Shown: positions 53,119-62,201, counted from the stretch's first letter. The stretch is DNA of 64,000 nt from Bradyrhizobium sp. Rc3b (GCF_900114915.1 NZ_FOUS01000016.1:62001-126000); one strand, 5' to 3'. Numbers and translations: made by a program. Notes: generated by a model not told the origin, from the sequence alone.

Positions 53119-54153
53119 GTGCCCCAATCTGCGACGAAACCTTTCATCGACGTGCTCTCCGGCCAGCGCCAGAGCATCCCGCCCATGTGGATGATGCGGC
53201 AGGCCGGCCGCTATCTGCCGGAATATCGCGAGGTCCGCGCCAAGGCCGGCGGCTTCCTCGACCTGTGCTTCAACCCGGAGCTTGCGGCCGAGGTGACGCT
53301 GCAACCGATCCGCAGGTTCGGCTTCGATGCGGCGATCATCTTCTCGGACATTCTCGTGATCCCCTACGCGCTCGGACGCTCGGTGCGGTTCGAGGTCGGC
53401 GAGGGCCCGCGGCTGGATCCGCTGGATGATCCTGCGAAGGTCGCAACGCTTGCCGCGCGCGCCGACTTTGGCAAGCTCGAGCCGGTGTTCGAGGCGCTCA
53501 GGATCGTGCGCGGCACGCTCGATCAAAAGGTCGCGCTGATCGGCTTCTGCGGCGCGCCGTGGACTGTCGCGACCTACATGGTCGCGGGCCAGGGCACGCC
53601 CGACCAGGCGCCGGCGCGGATGATGGCCTACCGGCATCCGGAGGCGTTCGCTGAAATCATCGACGTGCTGGTCGAGAACTCGATTCAATATCTGCTGGCG
53701 CAGCTCGCCGCCGGCGCCAATGCCTTGCAGATCTTCGACACCTGGGCCGGCGTGCTGCCGTCGGCCGAGTTCGCGCGCTGGTCGGTCGAGCCGACGCGCC
53801 GCATCGTCGAGGGCGTGCGGGCCAAGGTGCCGGATGCGAAGATCATCGGCTTCCCCCGCGGCGCCGGTGCGCAATTGCCGGGCTATGTCGAGGCGACCGG
53901 CGTCAATGCGGTCAGCATCGACTGGACCGCGGAGCCCGGTTTCATTCGCGAACGCGTGCAAAGCAAGGTCGCCGTGCAGGGCAATCTCGATCCGCTGGTG
54001 CTGATCACGGGCGGCGCCGCGCTCGACCGCGCGGTCGACAACACGCTGGCCAATTTTGCCCAAGGACGGCTGATCTTCAACCTCGGGCACGGCATCCAGC
54101 CGGAAACGCCGATCGCCCATGTCGAGCGGATGATCAAGCGCGTGCGGGGCTAG
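53119..54153 (+). CDS. hemE: Uroporphyrinogen decarboxylase
   Basis: A 344-residue cytoplasmic enzyme that removes four carboxyls of uroporphyrinogen III to give coproporphyrinogen III. The family signatures PPMWMMRQAGRYLPEYREVR-type (PPMWMMRQAGRYLPEY) and GFCGAPWTVATYMVAG are intact, as is the catalytic aspartate region (FFSDILVIP here IFSDILVIP). Start is GTG at 53119. The convergent partner on the other side of a hairpin is hemC. In many rhizobia hemE lies beside hemH and rho, which are not here. Confidence 0.95.
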   Translation: MPQSATKPFIDVLSGQRQSIPPMWMMRQAGRYLPEYREVRAKAGGFLDLCFNPELAAEVTLQPIRRFGFDAAIIFSDILVIPYALGRSVRFEVGEGPRLDPLDDPAKVATLAARADFGKLEPVFEALRIVRGTLDQKVALIGFCGAPWTVATYMVAGQGTPDQAPARMMAYRHPEAFAEIIDVLVENSIQYLLAQLAAGANALQIFDTWAGVLPSAEFARWSVEPTRRIVEGVRAKVPDAKIIGFPRGAGAQLPGYVEATGVNAVSIDWTAEPGFIRERVQSKVAVQGNLDPLVLITGGAALDRAVDNTLANFAQGRLIFNLGHGIQPETPIAHVERMIKRVRG

Positions 54154-54158
54154 TTCGC

Positions 54159-54176
54159 CCGCCCCCAACGGGGCGG
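54159..54176. terminator. GC hairpin after hemE
   Basis: CCGCCCC (54159-54165) pairs with GGGGCGG (54170-54176) around CAAC, then an A-rich run follows. No U-tract, so it is only a weak candidate terminator between the convergent hemE and hemC. Confidence 0.4.
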
Positions 54177-54317
54177 AAACAAAAAACGCGAAAACAACCC
54201 CATGCACAGTAGACAAGTCATTGAAAAAGCTGGGCCGGCAAGATCCGACTCACCAGCCGCGTTTGACACGTCGGGCAAAACAGGCGCACGGCCGCATGAT
54301 CTCGTGATCGCGGCAGC

Positions 54318-55298
54318 CTAGCGCGGCCGGCTGCGCTCGATGATCTCGGCGGCCCCCTTCGTCAGCAGATCCAGACCCACGGCACGGCCGAGCTCGCGCG
54401 GGCGATTGGCGGGGCCTGCGCGCGAAGCCTCGATAATGATGTTGCCGGAAAGATCGAGCACGGATGCGGTGAGCGACATCTGATCGCCCGTGATGGTCGA
54501 GAAGCCCGCCACCGGCGAATTGCAGTGGCCGTTCAGCACCCACAGCACCTCGCGCTCGGCGTCCGCGCTGGCGTGCGCGGCGGGATCGTCGATCGACGAC
54601 AGGATCTGCCGCGTTTGCCAGTCCTGCGCGGCGCATTCGACCGCAACGATGCCCTGCCCCGCCGCGGGCAGCATCTCGGCCGCGGTGAACTCATAGGCGA
54701 TGCGGCCGGCGAGGCCGACACGGTCGAGCCCCGAACGCGCCATGATCAGCGCATCGGCCGGTCCCACCGTGCCGCCATCCGGCAGGCGCTGCTTCTCGCC
54801 ATTGTCGAGCTTTCGCACGCGCGTGTCGGCGGCGCCGCGGAAGTGGATCACGTCTACATCCGGAAACAGGCGTCGCGCGTAAGCGGCGCGACGGACCGCA
54901 TTGGTGCCGATTTTGAAACCCTTGCCGCGGGACTGGCGCAGCGCCTCCAGCGTCACGCCGTCGCGCAGCACCAGCGCGTCGCTCGGCGGATCGCGGGACA
55001 GCGTGGCGCCGATGACGAGGCCGGGCGTGTCCTCATTGCCCGGCATGTCCTTCAGCGAGTGCATCGCCGCCTGCAATTCGCCCGACAGCACGGCGGCGCG
55101 GATCTGCGCCACAAAGGCGCCGCCCTTGCCGCCATGGGGCAGCAGCTTGCTGGTCTGATCGAGATCGCCCGTGGTGTCGAACTTGACGATCTCGACGTCG
55201 AGACCGGGCACGGCGGCGGTCAGGCGGCGCGCGATCTCTTCCGTCTGTGCCAGCGCCATTGTGCTCTTGCGTGTGCCGATCCGAAATCGAGTAGCCAA
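54318..55298 (-). CDS. hemC: Hydroxymethylbilane synthase (porphobilinogen deaminase), atypical cofactor loop
   Basis: A 326-residue enzyme that joins four porphobilinogens to hydroxymethylbilane. The catalytic aspartate block HSLKDMP and the start FRIGTRKSTMALAQ are typical. The cysteine that holds the dipyrromethane cofactor is present, but in NGHCNSPVAG instead of the common EGGCxxPIG. The best start is TTG at 55298 (seven bases after GAGAGGG), since no ATG exists before the conserved core; a TTG at 55304 is too close to that site. The GMC oxidoreductase gene ends 25 bases upstream on the same strand. Confidence 0.9.
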   Translation of the reverse strand: MATRFRIGTRKSTMALAQTEEIARRLTAAVPGLDVEIVKFDTTGDLDQTSKLLPHGGKGGAFVAQIRAAVLSGELQAAMHSLKDMPGNEDTPGLVIGATLSRDPPSDALVLRDGVTLEALRQSRGKGFKIGTNAVRRAAYARRLFPDVDVIHFRGAADTRVRKLDNGEKQRLPDGGTVGPADALIMARSGLDRVGLAGRIAYEFTAAEMLPAAGQGIVAVECAAQDWQTRQILSSIDDPAAHASADAEREVLWVLNGHCNSPVAGFSTITGDQMSLTASVLDLSGNIIIEASRAGPANRPRELGRAVGLDLLTKGAAEIIERSRPR

Positions 55299-55323
55299 GT
55301 CCAAACCCTCTCAAGACGCGAAT

Positions 55324-56949
55324 TTATCGCGCATCCTCCAATATCATGTCGGAGGCCTTTTCGGCGATCATGATGATCGGCGCGTTGGTGTTCCCCGAGA
55401 CGAGGTCCGGCATGACCGAGCCGTCGACGACGCGAAGGCCTTCGAGCCCCCTCACCTTCAGCCGCTGGTCGACCACCGCGAGCGCATCATTGCCCATACG
55501 ACAGGTCGAGGTCGGATGGTAGATGGTGCTGCCGCGCTCGCGGCAATATTCCAGCAGCTCGGCGTCCGTGGATACCTTCGCCCCGGGATCGTACTCATTG
55601 ACCACGAATGGCTTCAGCGCCGGCGCATTCAAGATCTTGCGCAGGATCTTCAGACCTTCGACGTTGGTGGTGCGGTCGGTCTCGGTCGACATGTAGTTGA
55701 TGCGGATCTCCGGCGGCACCGTCGGATCGGGGCTTCGGATGCGCAAGGTCCCGCGGCTTTCAGGACGGAGCTGGCACACAGAGGCGGTGAAGCCGGAGAA
55801 ATCGTGCAGCTTCTCGCCCATCTTGTCGGTCGAGAACGGCAGGAAGTGCACCTGGATGTCGGGCGAGGCCAGCCGCGGGCTGGTCTTGAAGAACGCGCCC
55901 GCCGTGCCTGCCGCAATCGTCAGCCACCCCTTGCGAAACAGCGCATAGCGCGCGCCGGCCATGGTGCGCCGGAGCGGATGATTGACGGTGTCGTTGAGCG
56001 TGATCTTCTGCGAGCAGCGCATCACGATGCGGACCTGCATGTGGTCCTGGAGGTCGTGACCGACGCCCGGCGCGTCCAGCACGACATCAATGCCGTGCTT
56101 GCGCAGGAGATCGCCAGGGCCGACGCCGGAGAGCTGCAGCAGTTGCGGCGAGTTGTAGGCGCCGCTCGACAGCACGATCTCTCTTCGCGCGCGGGCCCGG
56201 CGCAGAGCTGCGCCTTGCCGATATTCGACGCCGACGGCGCGGCGGCCCTCGAACAGCACGCGCTGGCCGAGCGCGGAGGTTTCCACCTTGAGATTGCTGC
56301 GGGTCCTTGCCGGGCCGAGATAGGCCACCGAAGTCGAGGCGCGCCGGCCGTTGCGCGTCGTGGTCTGGAACAGGCCGACGCCTTCCTGCGTGGCGCCGTT
56401 GAAATCAGGATTGTAGGGCAGACCGGTCTCGACCCCGGCGTCGATGAAGGCCTTTGACAGTGGATCGGTCACGACCATGTTGGAGACAGGCAGGGGCCCG
56501 CCGCTGCCATGATATTGGTCGGCCCCCCGCGACTGATTTTCGGCCTTCTTGAAATAGGGCAGCACGTCGTCGTAGCCCCAGCCGGTGTTGCCGAGCTGGC
56601 GCCAGCGGTCGTAGTCTTCGTGCTGACCGCGGACGTAGAGCAGGCCGTTGATCGAGCTCGATCCGCCCAGCGTCTTACCGCGCGGCTGGAACACCTGGCG
56701 TCCCTTCAGCTCGGGCTCCGGCTCGGTCTGGTACATCCAGTTGACAGACTTCTCCTTGAACAGCTTGCCGTAGCCGAGCGGCACGTGGATCCAGATGTTG
56801 GAATCCTTCGGGCCGGCCTCGAGCAGCAGCACGCTGTGCTTGCCGTTCGCCGAGAGCCTGTCGGCGAGCACGCAGCCGGCGGAGCCGGCGCCGACGATGA
56901 TGTAGTCGAATTCGGGATCGGACGGCGCGAGGGAGGAGTTTAGGGTCAT
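55324..56949 (-). CDS. GMC-family FAD oxidoreductase (alcohol/choline dehydrogenase-like)
   Basis: A 541-residue flavoenzyme. The FAD fold FDYIIVGAGSAGCVLADRLS, the GMC signature GKTLGGSSSINGLLYVRGQ, and the C-terminal active site (STCRMG with His in YHPTSTCRMG, and SGNTNAPI with Asn) are clear. Such enzymes oxidise primary alcohols or choline; no betaine-aldehyde dehydrogenase or choline regulator is adjacent, so choline is not assumed. The downstream hemC gene is on the same strand. Confidence 0.92.
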   Translation of the reverse strand: MTLNSSLAPSDPEFDYIIVGAGSAGCVLADRLSANGKHSVLLLEAGPKDSNIWIHVPLGYGKLFKEKSVNWMYQTEPEPELKGRQVFQPRGKTLGGSSSINGLLYVRGQHEDYDRWRQLGNTGWGYDDVLPYFKKAENQSRGADQYHGSGGPLPVSNMVVTDPLSKAFIDAGVETGLPYNPDFNGATQEGVGLFQTTTRNGRRASTSVAYLGPARTRSNLKVETSALGQRVLFEGRRAVGVEYRQGAALRRARARREIVLSSGAYNSPQLLQLSGVGPGDLLRKHGIDVVLDAPGVGHDLQDHMQVRIVMRCSQKITLNDTVNHPLRRTMAGARYALFRKGWLTIAAGTAGAFFKTSPRLASPDIQVHFLPFSTDKMGEKLHDFSGFTASVCQLRPESRGTLRIRSPDPTVPPEIRINYMSTETDRTTNVEGLKILRKILNAPALKPFVVNEYDPGAKVSTDAELLEYCRERGSTIYHPTSTCRMGNDALAVVDQRLKVRGLEGLRVVDGSVMPDLVSGNTNAPIIMIAEKASDMILEDAR

Positions 56950-57004
56950 GTCTTGTCAGTCTTCTTGTTGGTTGGGGCGTTTCCGTCTGCGTGGCTTAGC
57001 ACAA

Positions 57005-57595
57005 TCATTCCCGCAGGCGCAGCGCCTCGACCAGCGACTTGAACGCACGGGCATATTCCGCGCCTGCCCTTGCGATATCAGCGCGTCCGGCGCAGGCGAC
57101 CGCGGCCTCCGTCACCGCGCCGAGCAATAGCCGCGCCAGCGGCTCGACCGGTTGCTTTGCGATCAGGCCAGCCTCCATCGCCGCCGCAATCGCGCGCGGC
57201 AGCTTGCCGCCAAAATGCTGCGCGTCGATCTCGCGCCAGCGCTCCCAGCCGAGCACGGCCGGGCCGTCGCGCAGGATGATCTGGCCGGTCGGGCCCTTGG
57301 CGGTCGCCGCGAAATAATGCTGCGTGCCGGCGACCATCGCTGCGAGCACGTCCTTCTCGGCGCGAGCCGTGCCATCGATCTCGACGACGAGGTCGCGCGA
57401 GACCTGGTCGAACACGGCTTCGAACACCGCCTCCTTGGTCTTGAAGTGATGATAGACCGCGCCCTTGGCGACGTGGGCTGCTTCCGCGATCTCGTCCATG
57501 GTGGTAGCGGCAAAGCCTTGCGTCCCGAACAGGCGGCGCGCCGCCGACAAGATCGCTTCCGATGTCGCCGCCCGCCGCTCCGCCTGTTTCGCCAT
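57005..57595 (-). CDS. TetR/AcrR-family regulator
   Basis: A 196-residue regulator with a TetR helix-turn-helix (EAILSAARRLFGTQGFAATT, DEIAEAAHVAKGAVYHHFKTK) and an alpha-helical C-domain. It is divergent from the NTF2-like gene; the triple GTCGGT operator between them lies 55-81 bases upstream of its start, so it probably represses both itself and that gene. Its relation to the GMC gene downstream (55 bp gap, same strand) may be co-transcription. Confidence 0.9.
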   Translation of the reverse strand: MAKQAERRAATSEAILSAARRLFGTQGFAATTMDEIAEAAHVAKGAVYHHFKTKEAVFEAVFDQVSRDLVVEIDGTARAEKDVLAAMVAGTQHYFAATAKGPTGQIILRDGPAVLGWERWREIDAQHFGGKLPRAIAAAMEAGLIAKQPVEPLARLLLGAVTEAAVACAGRADIARAGAEYARAFKSLVEALRLRE

Positions 57596-57649
57596 GAGTC
57601 TCGTCTAGTCGAATTCGGCAGGGGCGGCCAGTTGACTTTTTGACCCTCG

Positions 57650-57676
57650 GTCGGTATTTACCGACTATCAGTCGGT
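57650..57676. promoter_or_regulatory. TetR-type operator, three alternating half-sites
   Basis: GTCGGT (57650-57655), ACCGAC (57660-57665) and GTCGGT (57671-57676) form two overlapping perfect palindromes with 4- and 5-base centres. It lies in the divergent intergenic space between tetR and the NTF2-like gene. Confidence 0.75.
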
Positions 57677-57695
57677 TTTAATCGCGAGGTTTGCC

Positions 57696-58061
57696 ATGCC
57701 GAGCCGTGACGTCATCGAAGCTTTTGCGCAGCGGTTGGAGGCCGGGGATTTCATCGGCGCAATCGAGCAGTTCTGCACGCCCGACGCCGCGACCTATGAG
57801 AACAACGGCGCCCCGACGATCGGCCGTGACAAGCTCGTCGCCAAGGAGCGTGCCGTGCTGGCGGCCTCGAAAGAGGTCAGGGCCGTCCGCATCGGACCGA
57901 GCCTGATCGACGGCGACCATGTGGCGACGCGCTGGACGTTCAGCTTCACCAACGCAGAGGGTGTCTCACGGACGCTGGACGAGATCGCGTGGCAAACCTG
58001 GCGCGGCGACCAGCTCATCGAAGAGCGGTTCTACTACGATCCGAAGCAGCTGGGGCGGTGA
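57696..58061 (+). CDS. NTF2-like (SnoaL-type) protein
   Basis: A 121-residue cytoplasmic protein with a single SnoaL/NTF2 fold (SRDVIEAFAQRLEAGDFIGA, then DEIAWQTWRGDQLIEERFYYDP). These act as small-molecule isomerases or hydrolases or as binding proteins. Its promoter holds the TetR operator, so it is likely induced by the ligand of that TetR protein. ATG at 57696 follows GCGAGG. Confidence 0.87.
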   Translation: MPSRDVIEAFAQRLEAGDFIGAIEQFCTPDAATYENNGAPTIGRDKLVAKERAVLAASKEVRAVRIGPSLIDGDHVATRWTFSFTNAEGVSRTLDEIAWQTWRGDQLIEERFYYDPKQLGR

Positions 58062-58080
58062 CGACGTCTCTCCACACAGG

Positions 58081-58185
58081 TGTCATCGCCCGGCTTGACC
58101 GGGCGATCGAGTATTCCAGAAACGGTTGGGATTCCTCGATAGGCCGCGGCGTACTGGATGCCCCGGTCAAGCCGGGGCATGACGG
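58081..58185. repeat. Intergenic palindromic repeat, family A (copy 2)
   Basis: Begins TGTCATCGCCCGGCTTGACC, contains GCCGCGGCGTACTGGATGCC, ends GCCGGGGCATGACG; the centre is in reversed order relative to the copy at 7394-7494. Confidence 0.85.
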
Positions 58186-58388
58186 CGAGCTAGTGGGGAG
58201 CCCCTGCTCTCATTACAGCCGTAATCCGAAGTCTGCATTTGTATCGATTTGTTATCGATATCACGTCACGAACACGCAGAAGTGGTCGCGGCGAGCGCCG
58301 CAGTCAGGGATAATTCATAGTTCGTCAAAGGTTTGCGGCGAATTTCCCTGAAGGAGCCGACCAACGGCCCGTCCTGCTAGGCTCTGAA
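58186..58388. other. AT-richer leader of the GGDEF-EAL gene
   Basis: No gene seen. It contains the direct repeat TATCGAT at 58242-58248 and 58253-58259, spaced 11 bp (about one helical turn), a possible regulator site. No strong ribosome-binding site before the ATG at 58389 (only AGG nine bases upstream). Confidence 0.45.
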
Positions 58389-60350
58389 ATGCGGACTCAA
58401 ACGACCAGCTATGTCGCGCGGCTGTTCGCGGGCGATTTATCGGCCTTTGGCGGTCCCGCAACCGACGAAGCCGTGGCCGGCCATATCCGCGCCGAGCAGA
58501 TGTCGATGGTGCTCGGCTATTCAGTCGGCATCATGCTCGCCAATGCCTGCAACGCCATCGTGCTCGCCATTGCGCTTTGGCAATCGCCGGACAGGATAGC
58601 CGCCCTCATCTGGGCCGCCGCCGTCGCCAGCGCAGCGATCGCATTCGGCCTGCAATCCCGCGCGGCCCGCCGCATCACCAAGCCGCAATTCGTCTCGCGC
58701 CGCGCCATGCACCGGCTGGTGCGCAACGCCTTCGTCCTCGGCACCGCCTGGGGCATCGTCCCCGTCGCCTTCTTCGACAATGCTTCGACCGGCGGCCAGC
58801 TCGTCATCACCTGCCTGTGCTCGGGCATGCTGGCCGGCGGCGCGCTCGCCTTCGCCACCATCCCGATCGCAGCGATCGCCTTCACCGCCCCGATCTTCGT
58901 CGGGATCGCGATCTGCCTCGGCAGGAACGGCGATCTGGCCTTTCTGCTGATCGCCTTCCTCGTCGTGGTCTATGGCAGCGTGCTGATCCGCGGCGTGTTC
59001 GTCAATTCCTTCTCGTTCGCGCGGCGCGTGATGCGGCAGATCGAGGCGGAGCGCACGGTGCGGCTGGATCCTCTGACCCACCTGCCCAACCGCGTCGCCT
59101 TCAACGAGACGCTCGAGGCCGCGCTCAAGCGACTGGCATTGTCCGGCGAGGAGTTTGCGGTGCTGCTGCTCGATCTCGATCGCTTCAAGGAGGTCAACGA
59201 CAAGTTCGGCCATCCCGCCGGCGACGAATTCCTGGTCCAGGTCGCAAGCCGCCTGCGACGCTGCACGCGCGCCGCCGAGCATGTCGCGCGCATCGGCGGC
59301 GACGAGTTCGCGCTGGTGATGGCCAATCTGGCGCGTCCCGAGGATGCCCTCGAAATCGCCGAACGCTTCGTCGCGGCCTTCACTGAACCGTTCCGCATCG
59401 AGGGCCGCCAGATCGGGGGCGCGACCAGCGTCGGCATCGTGCTGGCGCCGCGCGACGGCACTACACCGCTTGACGTCATGAAGAATGCCGATGCCGCACT
59501 CTACCGCGCCAAGAAGGTGGGACCTGGCACGATCCGCTTCTTTGACGCCAGCGACGACAGGGTGTCACGCGATCGCAAGGCGCTGCAATCCGACCTCGAG
59601 GGCGCGATCGCGCGAGACGAGCTGTTGCTCGTGTTCCAGCCGTTCCTCGATCTCGACCAAAGCCGGATCACCGGTTTCGAGGCGCTGCTGCGCTGGCAAC
59701 ATCCTGAGCGCGGACTGGTGCCGCCGAGCGAATTCATCCCGATTGCGGAAGAGACCGGGCTGATCCACGAGATCGGCGAATGGGTCGTCCGCCGCGCCTG
59801 CGCGACGGTTGCCGAGTGGCCGGACGAGATCAGGGTCGCCGTCAACTTCTCGGCCGCGCAGTTTCATAACGCCGGCATCCTCCAGATCATCGTGCAGGCG
59901 CTGGCGGACGCGAAGATCGCGCCGCACCGGCTCGAGATCGAGATCACGGAATCGATGCTGCTGTCGAAATACGGCTCGGCCGAGCCGGTTCTGAACGCGC
60001 TGCTGCAGCTCGGCGTCACGGTCGCGCTGGACGATTTCGGGACGGGTTTCTCGTCCCTCACCTATTTGCGCAAGTTGCCGTTCAGCCGCATCAAGATCGA
60101 CCAGTCCTTCATCCGCGACATGCTGGTGCAGCCGGACTGTGCCGCCATCGTCAAGTCGGTGATCTCGCTCGCGCGCGACCTGCGCATCGCCGTCGTCGCA
60201 GAAGGCGTCGAGACTGCCGACCAGCTCGACTATCTCAGGCAGATCAGTTGCGACGAGGTCCAGGGCTATCTGATCAGCCGGCCGGTGTCGGTGGATGGCG
60301 TGCTGGCGCTGCTGGACAGGAAGAAGCTTCGGGCGACGTTTGCGGCGTAG
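58389..60350 (+). CDS. Membrane GGDEF-EAL protein (c-di-GMP synthesis and breakdown)
   Basis: A 653-residue protein with about five membrane helices in the N-terminal 215 residues, then GGDEF (about 230-390) and EAL (about 400-645). The GGDEF site is intact (RIGGDEFALV), but the I-site is RAAE, not RxxD. The EAL site is intact: FEALLRW, the metal residues in EITESMLL and LDDFGTGFSSL, and EVQGYLISRP. Both activities are possible; the EAL is the more confidently active. Promoter region is AT-richer than usual. Together with the diguanylate cyclase at 50.7-52.6 kb and the PilZ synthase, the window holds three c-di-GMP proteins. Confidence 0.92.
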   Translation: MRTQTTSYVARLFAGDLSAFGGPATDEAVAGHIRAEQMSMVLGYSVGIMLANACNAIVLAIALWQSPDRIAALIWAAAVASAAIAFGLQSRAARRITKPQFVSRRAMHRLVRNAFVLGTAWGIVPVAFFDNASTGGQLVITCLCSGMLAGGALAFATIPIAAIAFTAPIFVGIAICLGRNGDLAFLLIAFLVVVYGSVLIRGVFVNSFSFARRVMRQIEAERTVRLDPLTHLPNRVAFNETLEAALKRLALSGEEFAVLLLDLDRFKEVNDKFGHPAGDEFLVQVASRLRRCTRAAEHVARIGGDEFALVMANLARPEDALEIAERFVAAFTEPFRIEGRQIGGATSVGIVLAPRDGTTPLDVMKNADAALYRAKKVGPGTIRFFDASDDRVSRDRKALQSDLEGAIARDELLLVFQPFLDLDQSRITGFEALLRWQHPERGLVPPSEFIPIAEETGLIHEIGEWVVRRACATVAEWPDEIRVAVNFSAAQFHNAGILQIIVQALADAKIAPHRLEIEITESMLLSKYGSAEPVLNALLQLGVTVALDDFGTGFSSLTYLRKLPFSRIKIDQSFIRDMLVQPDCAAIVKSVISLARDLRIAVVAEGVETADQLDYLRQISCDEVQGYLISRPVSVDGVLALLDRKKLRATFAA

Positions 60351-60390
60351 TTTGCGGTAGATCCTGAGTGCAGGCAATGAGGGAGGTGAG

Positions 60391-60421
60391 CCCCCTCCCC
60401 CGCAAGCGGGAGAGGTTGGGG
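60391..60421. repeat. Short hairpin CTCCCCCGCAAGCGGGAG (family F remnant)
   Basis: A GC hairpin with flanking CCCCC and GGGGAG that recalls the ends of the repeat at 18544-18701. It lies between the convergent GGDEF-EAL and reductase genes and may terminate both weakly. Confidence 0.5.
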
Positions 60422-60453
60422 AGCCTGCCGCCCGACTTCCCTAAGCCATTCCC

Positions 60454-61434
60454 TCAGATCGCATCCGCCCGCAGCAACGTATCCACCGTGATCGTGCCCC
60501 GCGCGCGGGAGACGCAGGCGCAGATCTTCTGGTTGCTTTGCTTCTGATGGTCGCTGAAGAAGACGTCGCGATGGTCGATCTCGCCGTCGACCTCGACCAC
60601 GTCGATGGCGCACAGGCCGCATTCGCCGCGCTTGCAGTCGTACATCACGTCGTGACCGCTGGCGTTGAGCACGTCCAGCATCGAGCGCTCGCGCGGGATT
60701 TCGAGCTCGACATCGGAGCCCTTCAGGCGCACGCGAAACGTCTCGGTCGGCAGCGTGCCGCTGGAGCCGAAGGTCTCGTAGCGGAGATCGGGCAGCGGAT
60801 GGCCCGCGCCGATCCAGGCGTGGCGTGCGGCATCGAGCATGCGCATCGGGCCGCAGAACAGCGACAGCGTGCCTTGCGGCAATGACGCGAACACCGCATC
60901 GAGGTCGAGCCGTTTGCCTTCATCGCTGGCATGAACGACCAGGCGATCGCCGAGAATTCCGGCGAGATCGTCGAGATAGGCAGCCTCGCCGCGCGAGCGC
61001 ACCGCATAATGCAGCGTGACGTCAGCCCCGCGCCGCGCCAGCGCCTGCGCGGCGCCGAGGATCGGCGTGATGCCGATGCCGCCGGCGATCAGGCAATAAT
61101 TTTCACGGGACCAGTCCACCGCAAGCAGCGAAGCGGGCTGCGTGATGTCGAGCCGCGCGCCCGGCGCGAGCTGCCACATGTAGCGCGAGCCGCCGCGGGA
61201 ATCATCGGCACGGCGCACCGCGATCTTGAAGCCGGTCGAGATGGCTTCGCCGACCAGCGAATAGGACCGCGTCTCCGGCAGGCCGTCGATGGTCACGCTG
61301 ACATTGATGTGGCTGCCGACCGGATAGGCGGCGGCGTCGAACTGATCCGGCCGGATCAGGAATTCGCGGATGCCGGGGGCAAGATCGCGCGTCGAAACGA
61401 GCGTTGCCGGAATCCAGGTTTCGATGAAGCGCAT
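60454..61434 (-). CDS. Ferredoxin-NAD(P)-type reductase of Rieske oxygenase system (VanB-like)
   Basis: A 326-residue iron-sulfur flavoprotein of the phthalate-dioxygenase-reductase class: FMN/FAD domain (RSYSLVGEA), NAD domain (CLIAGGIGITPILG) and a C-terminal plant-type 2Fe-2S domain with cysteines CKRGECGLC and the later CACVS. It passes electrons from NAD(P)H to the Rieske oxygenase at 62202-63251. The ATG at 61434 begins MRFIETWIPA. It is third in the operon, 11 bases after the GntR gene. Confidence 0.92.
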   Translation of the reverse strand: MRFIETWIPATLVSTRDLAPGIREFLIRPDQFDAAAYPVGSHINVSVTIDGLPETRSYSLVGEAISTGFKIAVRRADDSRGGSRYMWQLAPGARLDITQPASLLAVDWSRENYCLIAGGIGITPILGAAQALARRGADVTLHYAVRSRGEAAYLDDLAGILGDRLVVHASDEGKRLDLDAVFASLPQGTLSLFCGPMRMLDAARHAWIGAGHPLPDLRYETFGSSGTLPTETFRVRLKGSDVELEIPRERSMLDVLNASGHDVMYDCKRGECGLCAIDVVEVDGEIDHRDVFFSDHQKQSNQKICACVSRARGTITVDTLLRADAI

Positions 61435-61445
61435 GATGATTGCCC

Positions 61446-62198
61446 TCAATCGGTTGTGGTCTTGATCAGTGCGAGCGCCGGCAAGAGGTCGAGATGGGTG
61501 CGGTTGCGCAGCGCGAGGCGCAGATTGCGCACCGCCAGCCGCGCATGCTCGCGCATGACGGCTTCGGCACGCGCGCCTTCGCGGTTCTCGATGGCGTCGA
61601 TCACGACACGGTGGTGCTCCTGCCCGATGATCAGGATCTGCTGCGCCTCGGGCAGCGCCGATTGCGCCATCACGAAGCCGCTTGGGGATGCGAACGGCAG
61701 CGCCGAGGCGCGGTCGATCTGGCGGATCAAGGGTGGGCTGCGCGACAATTCCGTGAGCAGGGCGTGAAAGCGCGCGTTCAGCGTGACATAGGACGAGAAC
61801 GCTTCGATCGAGATCGGCACCTGCCGCAGCAGTTCGTCGATCGCGGCAAGGCACTCCTTGAGCGGCTCCAGCTCGCGCGCGGAGACGCCGCGCTCGGCGG
61901 CGAAGCGCGCAGCGAGCCCTTCCAGCGTGCCGCGCAGCTCGATGGAATCGGAGATGTCGCGCTCCGAAAACGCCTTCACCATGAAGCCGCCGGACGGGAT
62001 CGCCTCCAGCAGGCCTTCCTCCTCCAGTCGCACCAGCGCCATGCGCACGGGGGTGCGCGAGGCCCCGGTGGTCTCTACCGCCTGGAGCTCGGAGATGCGC
62101 TCGCCCGGACGTAGGGAGCCGGACAGGATCTGGTCGCGCAGCGCAAGCTGCGCCTTGACGGTCTGCGAGACGGAGCGGTCGACCTCACGTTCGGCCAT
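61446..62198 (-). CDS. GntR-family regulator, FCD type, inside the Rieske oxygenase operon
   Basis: A 250-residue regulator with an N-terminal winged helix (QILSGSLRPGERISELQAVE, ASRTPVRMALVRLEEEGLL) and a C-terminal all-alpha FCD ligand domain. It lies three bases after the oxygenase gene and before the reductase gene. This order (oxygenase, regulator, reductase) is not the usual vanA-vanB arrangement. It probably binds the two TGTATACA palindromes upstream and is released by the aromatic substrate. Confidence 0.9.
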   Translation of the reverse strand: MAEREVDRSVSQTVKAQLALRDQILSGSLRPGERISELQAVETTGASRTPVRMALVRLEEEGLLEAIPSGGFMVKAFSERDISDSIELRGTLEGLAARFAAERGVSARELEPLKECLAAIDELLRQVPISIEAFSSYVTLNARFHALLTELSRSPPLIRQIDRASALPFASPSGFVMAQSALPEAQQILIIGQEHHRVVIDAIENREGARAEAVMREHARLAVRNLRLALRNRTHLDLLPALALIKTTTD

Positions 62199-62201
62199 GA
62201 T

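Noticed and set aside
54177..54317. Small gene or RNA between hemE and hemC
   Set aside because: A minus-strand frame here is short and without a start or ribosome-binding site; the sequence recalls spread non-coding DNA of Bradyrhizobium, but I cannot prove that.
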